Source: Campylobacteraceae bacterium (GTDB lineage: Bacteria > Campylobacterota > Campylobacteria > Campylobacterales > Sulfurospirillaceae). Taken from it: a DNA stretch of 6,963 nucleotides. Under the pieces are notes generated by a model. The model saw only the letters and a program-made list of their open reading frames with translations. It was not told the origin of the DNA and did no database searches. The stretch covers positions 1 through 6,963 of the forward strand of contig JALUMJ010000178.1 in NCBI GenBank assembly GCA_027040375.1. The letters are read 5' to 3'. The position numbers and the translations under genes were made by a program. This document shows positions 1 to 6,963 of this stretch, one piece after another. How positions within the stretch are numbered: the first letter of the stretch is position 1; each line of letters starts with the position of its first letter.

Positions 1-1620
1 AAAGATAAGCCTACTAAAAGCTTTGAAGTTAAAGAAGTTTCTAAAAGACGAAGAGCAAAAGAAAAAATAGAAAATAATACAAAAGCAGTTGAAAAAGAAC
101 CTGAAAATGAGCAAAATGAAGAAAAAGAAGAAAAAGTTACAGAGAGTGGCGTAGAGATTTTAAATGTCGTAGAAGAAAATAAAAAGTTATTGGAGATGAT
201 AGACAAGGGTGAAGTGGATAAACCTCAAAACTATAAACTTCCGCCTTTAAAATTTTTAACAGACCCTCCAAAAAGACACTCACATGTAAATGAAAATGAG
301 ATAGACCAAAAGATATCTGATTTATTAGATAAATTAAGAAGATTTAAAATCGATGGCGATGTTGTTAGGACTTATTCTGGTCCTGTGGTTACTACTTTTG
401 AGTTTAAACCCGCTCCTCATATAAAAGTTTCAAAGATTTTAACATTACAAGATGACTTAGCCATGGCTCTTAAAGCTGAAACTATTAGAATTCAAGCCCC
501 AGTTCCAGGTAAAGATGTTGTCGGCATAGAAGTGCCAAATAAGAAAATTGAAACGATTTATCTTAAAGAGATATTGCAAAGCGATATATTTAAAAACTCA
601 TCTTCGCCTTTAACTATAGCACTTGGAAAAGATATAGTCGGAAACCCTTTTGTGACAGATTTGAAAAAACTTCCTCATCTCTTGATAGCAGGAACTACGG
701 GAAGTGGAAAAAGTGTTGGTATAAATGCTATGCTTCTGTCTTTATTATATAGAAATTCTCCAGATACACTAAAACTTTTGATGATAGACCCCAAGATGCT
801 AGAGTTTTCCATCTACAACGATATTCCCCATCTTTTGACGCCAGTAATCACGAAACCAAAACATGCCATCATCGCACTATCAAATATGGTGAATGAGATG
901 GAGAGAAGATACAAGATTTTAAGTGAATCAAAAACTAAAAATATAGAAAATTATAATGAGAAAATTAAAAAAGCGGGTGGTACCCATCTGCCTTATATCG
1001 TGGTGATTATAGATGAATTAGCAGATTTGATGATGACAAGCGGCAAAGAGGTAGAGTTTTATGTCTCAAGACTAGCGCAAATGGCAAGGGCTAGCGGCAT
1101 CCATCTATTAGTAGCCACACAAAGACCTTCAGTTGATGTGGTAACTGGACTTATAAAAGCAAATCTGCCTTCAAGAATAAGCTTTAAAGTTGGTCAAAAG
1201 ATAGATAGTAAAGTTATCTTAGATGCAAGTGGGGCTGATTCACTTTTGGGAAGAGGTGATATGCTTTTTACACCTCCAGGAAGCTCTGGTCTTATAAGAC
1301 TGCACGCTCCATATGCCAGTGAAGAAGAGATAGAAAGCGTTGTGGAATATCTAAAAAAACAAAGAGCAGTGGAGTATGATGAAAATTTCTTAAAAGAGAA
1401 AGAAAACACATCAACAAGTAGCACAACTGTTGGTGAAGATATAGATGAATTATTTGATGATGCTAAAAATATAGTCTTAAATGAGAAAAAATGTTCCATA
1501 AGCTACATACAACGAAGACTACAGATAGGATATAATAGAGCAGCTAGAATAGTTGAAGAATTGGAAGCTACTGGTATATTATCTGCTCCAAACTCTAAAG
1601 GTCAGAGAGAAATTTTATAA
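1..1620 (+). CDS. ftsK: FtsK/SpoIIIE-family DNA translocase, C-terminal part (5' end cut by window)
   Basis: FtsK is a septum-anchored hexameric ATPase that pumps the chromosome terminus through the closing division site and activates Xer recombination at dif. The frame is open from base 1 with no stop, so the 539 codons seen are a fragment; the TTG/ATG near 190-196 is internal and not a start. The first ~70 residues are a Lys/Glu-rich, low-complexity linker. The motor follows: a Walker A motif GTTGSGKS at 691-714, a Walker B stretch VVIIDELADLMM from about 1000, and the family-typical TQRPSVDVVTG segment near 1117-1150. From about 1444 to the stop lies the winged-helix gamma domain, with the recognition helix IGYNRAARI at 1525-1551 and the ending GQREIL. 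The N-terminal membrane segments must lie upstream. In Campylobacterota the partner recombinase is usually the single XerH acting at difH (family knowledge; neither is in this window). No terminator hairpin is seen after the stop, so read-through into acnB is possible. Family assignment is very secure. Confidence 0.96.
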   Translation, partial: KDKPTKSFEVKEVSKRRRAKEKIENNTKAVEKEPENEQNEEKEEKVTESGVEILNVVEENKKLLEMIDKGEVDKPQNYKLPPLKFLTDPPKRHSHVNENEIDQKISDLLDKLRRFKIDGDVVRTYSGPVVTTFEFKPAPHIKVSKILTLQDDLAMALKAETIRIQAPVPGKDVVGIEVPNKKIETIYLKEILQSDIFKNSSSPLTIALGKDIVGNPFVTDLKKLPHLLIAGTTGSGKSVGINAMLLSLLYRNSPDTLKLLMIDPKMLEFSIYNDIPHLLTPVITKPKHAIIALSNMVNEMERRYKILSESKTKNIENYNEKIKKAGGTHLPYIVVIIDELADLMMTSGKEVEFYVSRLAQMARASGIHLLVATQRPSVDVVTGLIKANLPSRISFKVGQKIDSKVILDASGADSLLGRGDMLFTPPGSSGLIRLHAPYASEEEIESVVEYLKKQRAVEYDENFLKEKENTSTSSTTVGEDIDELFDDAKNIVLNEKKCSISYIQRRLQIGYNRAARIVEELEATGILSAPNSKGQREIL

Positions 1621-1636
1621 TTTTTAAATAATTTTG

Positions 1637-1645
1637 TGATACAAT
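1637..1645 (+). promoter_or_regulatory. Extended -10 promoter for acnB
   Basis: The spacer between ftsK and acnB contains TGATACAAT, an extended -10 element (TG, one base, then TACAAT at 1640-1645). It is preceded by T-rich sequence and has no recognisable -35 box, which is the usual sigma-70 promoter form in Campylobacterota. Transcription would start near 1651-1653, leaving a leader of about 25 bases. A second candidate -10, an exact TATAAT at 1616-1621, overlaps the ftsK stop codon but lacks the TG extension. Assignment is by pattern only. Confidence 0.55.
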
Positions 1646-1661
1646 CTCTTAAAATTAATTT

Positions 1662-1666
1662 AGGAG
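1662..1666 (+). promoter_or_regulatory. Ribosome binding site of acnB
   Basis: AGGAG lies 10 bases before the ATG at 1677. It is the strongest Shine-Dalgarno match near the 5' end of this frame and supports that ATG as the start. Confidence 0.75.
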
Positions 1667-1676
1667 CATAAAAATC

Positions 1677-4232
1677 ATGGATTATTTAAAAAGTTATAAT
1701 GAACATGTCTTAGAGCGATCAAGTCTTGGAGTTCCTCCACTTCCACTTAGTGCAAAACAAACTGCAAAAGTTGTTGAGTCATTAACAAAAGGAGAGGGCG
1801 ACCAAGAAGTTTTATTAGAGCTATTGGTTGAGCGAGTTAATCCGGGTGTTGATGACGCTGCTTATGTAAAGGCTGCTTTTTTAAATGCAGTTGTTAAAAA
1901 AGAGGTAAATTGCGTATCAATCACACCGCTTAAGGCAGTAGAAATTTTAGGCACTATGATGGGTGGATACAATGTACAGCCTTTAGTAGATGCATTGAGT
2001 AGTGATGATAAATTTGTTGCAACTGCAGCTTGTGATGCGCTTAAAAATACGATATTAGTTTATAGCTCATTTAATGATGTTGAAGAGTTGGCAAAAACAA
2101 ATAAATATGCAAAAGAAGTGTTGGAATCTTGGGCAAAAGCCCAATGGTTTACTTCGAAAAAATCAATTCCGCAAAAGATTACCGTGGCAGTCTTAAAAAT
2201 TCCAGGTGAAACAAATACGGATGATTTAAGCCCTGCTAGTGAAGCATTTACGAGAAGTGATATACCTTTGCACGCCCAATGTATGCTTGAATCAAGGATG
2301 CCAGATGCGTTGGAAAGAATCAAAGAGTTTCAATCCAAAGGATACGAAGTTGCCTATGTCGGTGATGTTGTAGGAACTGGCTCAAGTAGAAAATCAGGTA
2401 TAAATTCTGTTCAGTGGTGGCTAGGTAGAGACATACCACATGTTCCAAATAAAAAGACCGGTGGATTGGTACTTGGAAATACAATTGCACCAATCTTTTT
2501 TAATACAGCAGAAGATAGCGGTGGACTTCCGATAGAAGTTGATGTTAGCTCTCTTGAAACAGGAGATATAATAGATGTTTATCCGTTTGAGGGTAAAATT
2601 GAAAAAAATGGAAGTGTGGTTGCTACTTTTAAATTAAATCCAAATACAATAGCTGATGAATACAGAGCAGGAGGAAGAATTCCACTCATCATAGGTAGAG
2701 GTTTGACAATAAAAGCAAGAGAATCTTTGGGCTTAGGTGAAACTGATGTTTTTGCCAAGCCAGAGCAACCAAGGGATAGCGGAAAAGGATACACTCAAGC
2801 ACAAAAGATTGTAGGAATTGCTTGTGGCGTAGAAGGCGTGAGACCTGACATGTACATCGAGCCTATAACTGCTACAGTCGGTAGTCAAGACACAACAGGC
2901 CCTATGACTAGAGATGAGATAAAAGAGTTAGCAGCACTTGGATTTAATGCTGATTTGGTATTGCAAACTTTTTGCCATACCGCAGCTTATCCAAAGCCAA
3001 GTGATGTTGAAATGCAACACTCACTTCCTGATTTTATGAACACAAGAGGCGGAGTTAGTTTGAAGCCAGGCGATGGAGTTATACACTCTTGGTTGAATCG
3101 TATGACTTTGCCAGATACTGTTGGGACGGGTGGCGATTCGCATACAAGATTTCCTATAGGTATATCTTTTCCAGCAGGAAGTGGATTGGTTGCTTTTGCG
3201 GCAGTAACAGGAAGTATGCCTTTAAATATGCCAGAATCCGTGCTTATAAGATTTAGCGGTGAGCTACAACCTGGAATTACTCTGCGGGATTTGGTAAATG
3301 CTATACCTTATTTTGCTATAAAAAAAGGTTTGATGACGGTTCCAAAGAAAAACAAGAAAAATATCTTTGCTGGAAAAGTTTTAGAGATAGAGGGTCTTCC
3401 AAATCTAAAAGTAGAACAAGCATTTGAACTTAGTGATGCTAGTGCTGAACGAAGTGCAGCAGCATGTAGTGTTGCACTAGATAAAGAGCCAGTTATTGAG
3501 TATCTAAAATCAAATATAGTTTTGCTAGAGTCCATGATAGAAGCTGGATATGAAGATGCTAAAACACTTCAAAGACGAGCTGATAAGATGAAAAAATGGT
3601 TAGAAAATCCAACACTTGTAAAAGCTGATAAAGATGCACAATATAGTGCTGTGATTGAAATCAATATGAACGATGTAAAAGAGCCTATCTTAGCTTGTCC
3701 TAATGACCCTGATGATGTAGCAACTCTTAGTGAGATATTAGCTGATCCAAACAGACCTCATGATATAGATGAAGTTTTTGTTGGAAGTTGCATGACAAAT
3801 ATAGGACATTATCGAGCCTTAGCCGAAGTATTACAAGGTGAAGGTCAAGTTCCAACTAAGCTTTGGGTAACTCCACCTACAAAGATGGATAAGGCCCAAC
3901 TTGTAGAAGAGGGATACTACTCAATTTTAGGTGCTGCAGGTGCTAGGATTGAGATTCCGGGATGCTCTTTATGCATGGGAAACCAAGCTAGGGTAAGAGA
4001 TGGAGCAACTGTTTTTTCAACTAGTACAAGAAACTTCGATAACAGGATGGGAATGGGTGCTAAGGTTTATCTAGGAAGTGCAGAACTTGCTGCTCTTTGT
4101 GCACTTTTAGGAAGACTTCCAAGCGTGGAAGAGTACTTAAATCTTGTGCCTAAAAAACTCAAAGGTAAAGAAGACAAAGTATATAAGTATCTTAACTTTA
4201 ATCTCATAGAAGATTATAAACTTGCTCAATAA
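1677..4232 (+). CDS. acnB: Aconitate hydratase B (bifunctional aconitase / 2-methylisocitrate dehydratase)
   Basis: This cytoplasmic [4Fe-4S] enzyme interconverts citrate and isocitrate via cis-aconitate in the oxidative or reductive TCA cycle; AcnB enzymes can also hydrate 2-methyl-cis-aconitate. The 851 residues match the family (E. coli AcnB is about 865). The domain order is that of AcnB and not AcnA: an N-terminal HEAT-like helical domain (about 1-160), the swivel domain (about 165-380) with GTGSSRKS at 233-240, then the catalytic domains. Visible active-site features are HSWLNR starting at H470, GGDSHTRF with D487 and H489, the cluster ligands C705 (GSCMTN), C763 and C766 (GCSLCMGN), and substrate-binding arginines R785 and R790 in STRNFDNR. 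The catalytic-domain residues sit about six positions before their E. coli equivalents. It has its own promoter and a good RBS. In other bacteria AcnB that has lost its cluster can bind mRNA; the HEAT domain is present here, but that role is untested. The enzyme appears intact. Confidence 0.97.
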   Translation: MDYLKSYNEHVLERSSLGVPPLPLSAKQTAKVVESLTKGEGDQEVLLELLVERVNPGVDDAAYVKAAFLNAVVKKEVNCVSITPLKAVEILGTMMGGYNVQPLVDALSSDDKFVATAACDALKNTILVYSSFNDVEELAKTNKYAKEVLESWAKAQWFTSKKSIPQKITVAVLKIPGETNTDDLSPASEAFTRSDIPLHAQCMLESRMPDALERIKEFQSKGYEVAYVGDVVGTGSSRKSGINSVQWWLGRDIPHVPNKKTGGLVLGNTIAPIFFNTAEDSGGLPIEVDVSSLETGDIIDVYPFEGKIEKNGSVVATFKLNPNTIADEYRAGGRIPLIIGRGLTIKARESLGLGETDVFAKPEQPRDSGKGYTQAQKIVGIACGVEGVRPDMYIEPITATVGSQDTTGPMTRDEIKELAALGFNADLVLQTFCHTAAYPKPSDVEMQHSLPDFMNTRGGVSLKPGDGVIHSWLNRMTLPDTVGTGGDSHTRFPIGISFPAGSGLVAFAAVTGSMPLNMPESVLIRFSGELQPGITLRDLVNAIPYFAIKKGLMTVPKKNKKNIFAGKVLEIEGLPNLKVEQAFELSDASAERSAAACSVALDKEPVIEYLKSNIVLLESMIEAGYEDAKTLQRRADKMKKWLENPTLVKADKDAQYSAVIEINMNDVKEPILACPNDPDDVATLSEILADPNRPHDIDEVFVGSCMTNIGHYRALAEVLQGEGQVPTKLWVTPPTKMDKAQLVEEGYYSILGAAGARIEIPGCSLCMGNQARVRDGATVFSTSTRNFDNRMGMGAKVYLGSAELAALCALLGRLPSVEEYLNLVPKKLKGKEDKVYKYLNFNLIEDYKLAQ

Positions 4233-4251
4233 CTAAAAAATATTCAAAAAC

Positions 4252-4273
4252 AGGGTGCCTTAAAAAGCACCCT
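4252..4273 (+). terminator. Hairpin between acnB and the MTHFR-like gene (terminator or leader structure)
   Basis: A perfect 7-bp inverted repeat, AGGGTGC at 4252-4258 and GCACCCT at 4267-4273, encloses an 8-base loop. It begins 20 bases after the acnB stop and ends 15 bases before the next ATG. There is no U-run after the right arm on the + strand (AATCTTA follows), so it is a poor intrinsic terminator in the gene direction. On the - strand the stem would be followed by a T-rich run (complement of 4236-4251), but no - strand gene is seen here. It may instead stabilise the acnB mRNA 3' end, act as a leaky terminator, or affect initiation of the next gene. Confidence 0.5.
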
Positions 4274-4288
4274 AATCTTAGGTAATAA

Positions 4289-5221
4289 ATGTTAAAAAAT
4301 AAAATTAAAAATAGACAAAGCGGAATCTTACTTTATGGAATGACGCCACCAAAAGCAAATCTTTTAGATAAAGAATTGAAAGCTATAGCCTCTACCCAAG
4401 TTAGCAGGATAAAAGATTTGCCCATAGATGGGCTAGTGCTTTATGATATACAAGATGAATCAGATAGAACAGATGTCAAAAGACCATTTCCTTTTATTAA
4501 AACTCTTGATTCTTGTGCATATGCAAAAAATTATCTTGACCATGCTTTTAAATTTCCCGTTATCGTATATAGGGCAGTTGGAAAGTATGATAAAACAGAA
4601 TTTAGACAGTGGATTAAAGACAGAATTGGAAGAGAGTTTTTTTCTGTATTTGTTGGGGCTGCTAGTAAGAAAACAAAAACAACTATAAATATCAAAGAAG
4701 CTTATAGAATCAAAAAAGAGGTAAATGATGATTTGATATTAGGAGGAATTGTTATTCCAGAAAGGCATACAGCAAAAAAAGATGAGCATTTACGAGTTTT
4801 CTCAAAGATACAAAATGGTTGTGAATATTTTATCTCTCAAGCTGTTTATGACCTTGCTGCCGCAAAAAGATTCTTGGATGATTATGCGGCATATGCTAAA
4901 GAAAATGATAAAAAAATGGTTCCTATCATATTTACATTTGCACCTTGTGGGTCTATAAAAACACTAGAATTTATGAAGTGGCTGGGTGTTCATATAGCAC
5001 CTAATTTGGAAAAAAAATTGGTAAATTCACAAGATATTTTAGAAAAATCAGTAAAAACTTCTACGACAAATTTTAAAGCATTATATAAGTATGGAAAAGA
5101 CAAAGGTATCCCAATAGGTGCAAATATAGAGAGTATTGCGATAAGAAAAGTAGAGATTGATGCTTCAGTGAGATTGTTAAAAGAGATAAAAGAGATTATG
5201 AAAAAGGAAGATAATAATTGA
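4289..5221 (+). CDS. Divergent methylenetetrahydrofolate reductase (MetF)-like protein
   Basis: The 310-residue protein resembles the FAD-dependent methylenetetrahydrofolate reductase TIM-barrel family, cytoplasmic enzymes that reduce 5,10-methylene-THF to 5-methyl-THF for methionine synthesis. Supporting segments are GILLYGMTPPKANL (12-25) at the place of the classical FEFFPP strand, FVGAAS (121-126) at the flavin-contacting strand, GGIVIPERH (152-160) followed by a DEH motif, and FISQAVYD (181-188), whose Q184 matches the substrate-binding glutamine of E. coli MetF. By eye, the catalytic Glu28 of MetF corresponds to G17 and the flavin-tuning Asp120 to about A124, so ordinary MTHFR activity should not be assumed. 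The C-terminal half has its own conserved-looking features, such as FAPCGSIKTLEFMKWLG and ANIESIAIRKVEIDAS. Only a weak RBS (TAGG, 4279-4282) precedes the ATG. The stop overlaps the permease start as TTGA, implying coupling. The superfamily call is fairly secure; the reaction is uncertain. Confidence 0.75.
   Translation: MLKNKIKNRQSGILLYGMTPPKANLLDKELKAIASTQVSRIKDLPIDGLVLYDIQDESDRTDVKRPFPFIKTLDSCAYAKNYLDHAFKFPVIVYRAVGKYDKTEFRQWIKDRIGREFFSVFVGAASKKTKTTINIKEAYRIKKEVNDDLILGGIVIPERHTAKKDEHLRVFSKIQNGCEYFISQAVYDLAAAKRFLDDYAAYAKENDKKMVPIIFTFAPCGSIKTLEFMKWLGVHIAPNLEKKLVNSQDILEKSVKTSTTNFKALYKYGKDKGIPIGANIESIAIRKVEIDASVRLLKEIKEIMKKEDNN
5204..5210 (+). promoter_or_regulatory. Ribosome binding site supporting the TTG start of the permease
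   Basis: AAGGAAG lies inside the last codons of the MTHFR-like gene, 7 bases before TTG at 5218. It is the best Shine-Dalgarno match near the 5' end of the permease. The next in-frame ATG (residue 25) would cut away half of the first membrane helix, so the TTG is the start. Confidence 0.7.
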
Positions 5222-6540
5222 ATTCAATCCATAGAAAAAGAGGTAGAGTTTTAGGTGTTTATGAATTGATAGCCATAGCTGTTGGAGGTATGGTTGGCGG
5301 AGGTATTTTTACGGTTTTGGGAATCTCTGTCTCTTTGGTCGGAGCTTATACACCCATAGCTATCGCCATAGGTGGAGTGATTGCTATGCTTGCTGCTTAT
5401 AATTATGTGAAACTAGGAGTATATTTTAAAGACGAAGGAGCTACCTACTCTTTTTATAAAAAAACTTTCCCCAACACCCCATTTGCTGCTTCCTTGATAG
5501 GATGGTGGGTGATTTTTGGGTATATTTCAACTTTGGCTCTTTATGCTTATACATTTTCTTCGTATTCTATTAGTAGTTTTTCATTTGCCCATAATGAATT
5601 GCTAAGAAAAGCAATAGCTGGTTTTATCATCGCAGTTTTTGCTTTTATAAATATATGGAGCGTAAAAGGCATGGGAAAAGTAGAGGATTTGATGGTTTAT
5701 ACCAAGATGGTTATCTTAGCTATAATATCCATAACCCTGATATTTCACTCTGATACAACACTGCCCGTTTTGTTTAAAAGCAACCACGATACTACACTGT
5801 TTTCTATCTTGATTGTATCATCACTTACTTTTGTGGCTTATGAGGGCTTTCAATTGGTTATAAATGCAGTAAATGAGATGAAAAATCCAGATGTCAATAT
5901 CCCAAGAGCAATTTACGGTGCAATTATGCTTGTTATTTTGATTTATGTCATCATCTCTCTTGGTGCGGTATTGTCTATTCCTTTTAAGGAAATAATCGAC
6001 AATAAAGAGTACGCACTTGCAGCTGGCGCCAAAGATATTATGGGTAATTTAGGAGCAAATCTAGTGATTGCAGGTGCTCTTTTAGCAACAAGTAGTGCGA
6101 TTAGCGGAACTCTATTTGGCTCTTCTAGACAAGTTTCGGTAATAGCCCAAGACGGTTATTTTCCAGCTTTTTTAGCTATCAGGAAAAACAGCATTCCTGT
6201 TTATGCGATTATAGCTATGTCTTTGCTTGCTTTTGGACTGATCGCTATAGGTAATTTGGAAGTTATATTGGAGTTTGGAAGTATAACTTTTATATTTGTT
6301 TCTTGGTTGATGGCACTAGCGAATTTAAAGATAAGAGATAAAACTAACTCTTCTTTAACCATAATTATAGTATCTTTAGTAGGATTGTTTATCGGTGCAT
6401 CTTTAATTGGATATTATGAATTTAACAGTGATATCTTGCAGATATACTCTACATGTATCATCTATATCGTATTGACAATAGGGGCTTGGCTCTACTCTAA
6501 ATTTGAAAAAAAAGGTAAAAAAAATGGATACTCAAAATAG
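5218..6540 (+). CDS. APC-superfamily amino-acid/polyamine-type permease
   Basis: This 440-residue inner-membrane protein should be a secondary transporter for an amino acid or related amine, driven by ion symport or antiport. About twelve hydrophobic helices are seen, roughly at residues 11-33, 43-65, 89-113, 130-148, 158-177, 193-216, 231-254, 277-300, 326-345, 349-370, 379-400 and 407-427. Helix 1 carries the APC signature GGMVGGGIF (23-31), the unwound glycine-rich segment that binds the substrate amino and carboxyl groups in this fold. Other family marks are the loop [12 protein letters not shown] (221-232) and [15 protein letters not shown] (302-316). The basic N-terminus (HRKRGR) fits a cytoplasmic location. 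Translation starts at TTG, overlapping the previous stop by four bases, and the 3' end overlaps hemL by 17 bases, so it sits in a compact operon. The substrate cannot be read from the sequence; linkage to hemL makes glutamate a possible but unproved guess. The tail is Lys-rich and coded by two A8 runs. Confidence 0.88.
   Translation: MNSIHRKRGRVLGVYELIAIAVGGMVGGGIFTVLGISVSLVGAYTPIAIAIGGVIAMLAAYNYVKLGVYFKDEGATYSFYKKTFPNTPFAASLIGWWVIFGYISTLALYAYTFSSYSISSFSFAHNELLRKAIAGFIIAVFAFINIWSVKGMGKVEDLMVYTKMVILAIISITLIFHSDTTLPVLFKSNHDTTLFSILIVSSLTFVAYEGFQLVINAVNEMKNPDVNIPRAIYGAIMLVILIYVIISLGAVLSIPFKEIIDNKEYALAAGAKDIMGNLGANLVIAGALLATSSAISGTLFGSSRQVSVIAQDGYFPAFLAIRKNSIPVYAIIAMSLLAFGLIAIGNLEVILEFGSITFIFVSWLMALANLKIRDKTNSSLTIIIVSLVGLFIGASLIGYYEFNSDILQIYSTCIIYIVLTIGAWLYSKFEKKGKKNGYSK
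6511..6516 (+). promoter_or_regulatory. Ribosome binding site of hemL inside the permease tail
   Basis: AAAGGT lies 7 bases before the hemL ATG at 6524, within the last codons of the permease. It is modest but correctly spaced, and it supports the overlapping start. Confidence 0.55.
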
Positions 6541-6963
6541 TAAAATTGCTTTTAGCAAAGCAAAAAAAGTGATTCCAGGTGGTGTTGATTCACCAGTTCG
6601 AGCATTTAAAAGTGTGGGCGGAACTCCGATTTTTATCAAAAAAGGTAAAGGTGCTTATCTTATAGATGTGGACGGTAACAAATATGTAGATTTTGTGCAA
6701 AGCTGGGGACCACTTATCTTTGGTCATTGTGATAAAGATATACAAAAAGCTGTGATTAAGTCAGTAAAAAAAGGTTTGAGTTTTGGCGCTCCGACTAAAG
6801 TAGAAACAAAATTAGCAAAGAAAATTTGCGATTTATTTGAACCTATTGATAAAATCCGTTTTGTAAGTAGTGGGACTGAAGCTGTCATGAGTGCCATCAG
6901 GCTAGCAAGAGGATATACCAATCGTGATGACATAGTAAAGTTTGAAGGATGTTATCATGGGCA
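6524..6963 (+). CDS. hemL: Glutamate-1-semialdehyde 2,1-aminomutase, N-terminal part (3' end cut by window)
   Basis: HemL is a cytoplasmic pyridoxal-phosphate enzyme that converts glutamate-1-semialdehyde to 5-aminolevulinate, the last step of the C5 route to heme and other tetrapyrroles; its semialdehyde substrate comes from HemA acting on glutamyl-tRNA. The first 146 residues of about 425-430 are present. Family marks are [12 protein letters not shown] (17-28), the strand-turn [16 protein letters not shown] (43-58), the cofactor-phosphate loop [15 protein letters not shown] (115-129) and the cofactor-stacking EGCYHG (141-146). The PLP-binding lysine lies downstream of the window. The ATG at 6524 gives the expected N-terminus of this family and overlaps the permease end by 17 bases in another frame. 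No separate promoter is seen, so expression probably depends on upstream transcription. The class III aminotransferase family as a whole is similar, but the N-terminal motif is specific to HemL. Confidence 0.95.
   Translation, partial: MDTQNSKIAFSKAKKVIPGGVDSPVRAFKSVGGTPIFIKKGKGAYLIDVDGNKYVDFVQSWGPLIFGHCDKDIQKAVIKSVKKGLSFGAPTKVETKLAKKICDLFEPIDKIRFVSSGTEAVMSAIRLARGYTNRDDIVKFEGCYHG

Noticed and set aside
190..198. TTG/ATG codons as a possible start of the FtsK gene
   Set aside because: The frame is open back to base 1 and the upstream codons encode the expected charged FtsK linker. No good ribosome binding site precedes them, and the gene is simply truncated by the window.
1..200. Lys/Glu-rich, A-rich stretch as a possible repeat element
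   Set aside because: The codons vary and no periodic unit is seen. It is a disordered charged linker, normal for FtsK.
1194..1499. Reverse-strand open frame of about 100 codons inside ftsK
   Set aside because: It lies wholly opposite the conserved motor and gamma region, its translation is Ser/Phe-rich with no family signature, and it is the usual antisense by-product of AT-rich coding sequence.
2060..2794. Two reverse-strand open frames (2060-2323 and 2579-2794) opposite acnB
   Set aside because: The + strand encodes intact AcnB swivel-domain sequence throughout, and the reverse products have no recognisable motif.
3308..3535. Reverse-strand open frame opposite the acnB catalytic region
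   Set aside because: Antisense shadow of conserved AcnB sequence, with low-complexity Phe/Ser composition.
4252..4273. Hairpin as part of a riboswitch (for example a SAM or folate class) ahead of the MTHFR-like gene
   Set aside because: The whole spacer is only 56 bases with one simple stem. It is too short and lacks the multi-helix core expected of those aptamers.
4443..4958. Two + strand open frames (4443-4688 and 4749-4958) in another frame of the MTHFR-like gene
   Set aside because: They share a frame and could suggest a hidden gene or frameshift, but the main frame is continuous and carries the family motifs. The alternative products look like random Leu/Met/Lys-rich sequence.
6724..6933. 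Reverse-strand open frame opposite hemL
   Set aside because: The + strand encodes conserved HemL residues, including the cofactor-phosphate loop, so this is a shadow.

Overview
The window looks like a piece of a Campylobacterota (epsilonproteobacterial) chromosome, most like a Sulfurimonas-type free-living member. This rests on AT-rich coding sequence, promoters with a T-rich upstream tract and a -10 box but no clear -35 box, and remembered resemblance of the proteins. The exact genus is inference. All five genes lie on the + strand and are tightly packed. No RNA gene, CRISPR array, insertion sequence, phage gene or long repeat was seen.

Layout: (1) 1-1620 is the C-terminal part of an FtsK-type DNA translocase: charged linker, motor domain and DNA-reading gamma domain. 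Its membrane N-terminus lies outside the window. (2) 1621-1676 is a short spacer holding a good extended -10 promoter and a Shine-Dalgarno site. (3) 1677-4232 is acnB, a complete bifunctional aconitase B with all three Fe-S cysteines. (4) 4233-4288 is a 56-base spacer with a 7-bp GC-rich hairpin placed just before the next start codon. (5) 4289-5221 is a divergent protein related to methylenetetrahydrofolate reductase. (6) 5218-6540 is a 12-helix APC-family amino-acid/polyamine-type permease. It starts at a TTG overlapping the previous stop (TTGA), so the two are probably translationally coupled. (7) 6524-6963 is the start of hemL, glutamate-1-semialdehyde aminomutase, overlapping the permease by 17 bases and cut by the window end.

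How they fit together: FtsK serves chromosome segregation and division. AcnB serves the TCA or reductive TCA cycle. The downstream trio (MTHFR-like protein, permease, HemL) has the spacing of a single transcript. HemL makes 5-aminolevulinate from glutamate-derived semialdehyde, so the trio touches amino-acid transport, possible one-carbon chemistry and tetrapyrrole synthesis. A shared pathway is not demonstrated by the sequence.

This is mostly a housekeeping region. No clear novel multi-gene system is visible. The most interesting item is the MTHFR-like protein, which keeps the overall fold signature and the substrate-side glutamine but seems to lack two acidic residues important in classical MetF, and which is coupled to a permease of unknown substrate.
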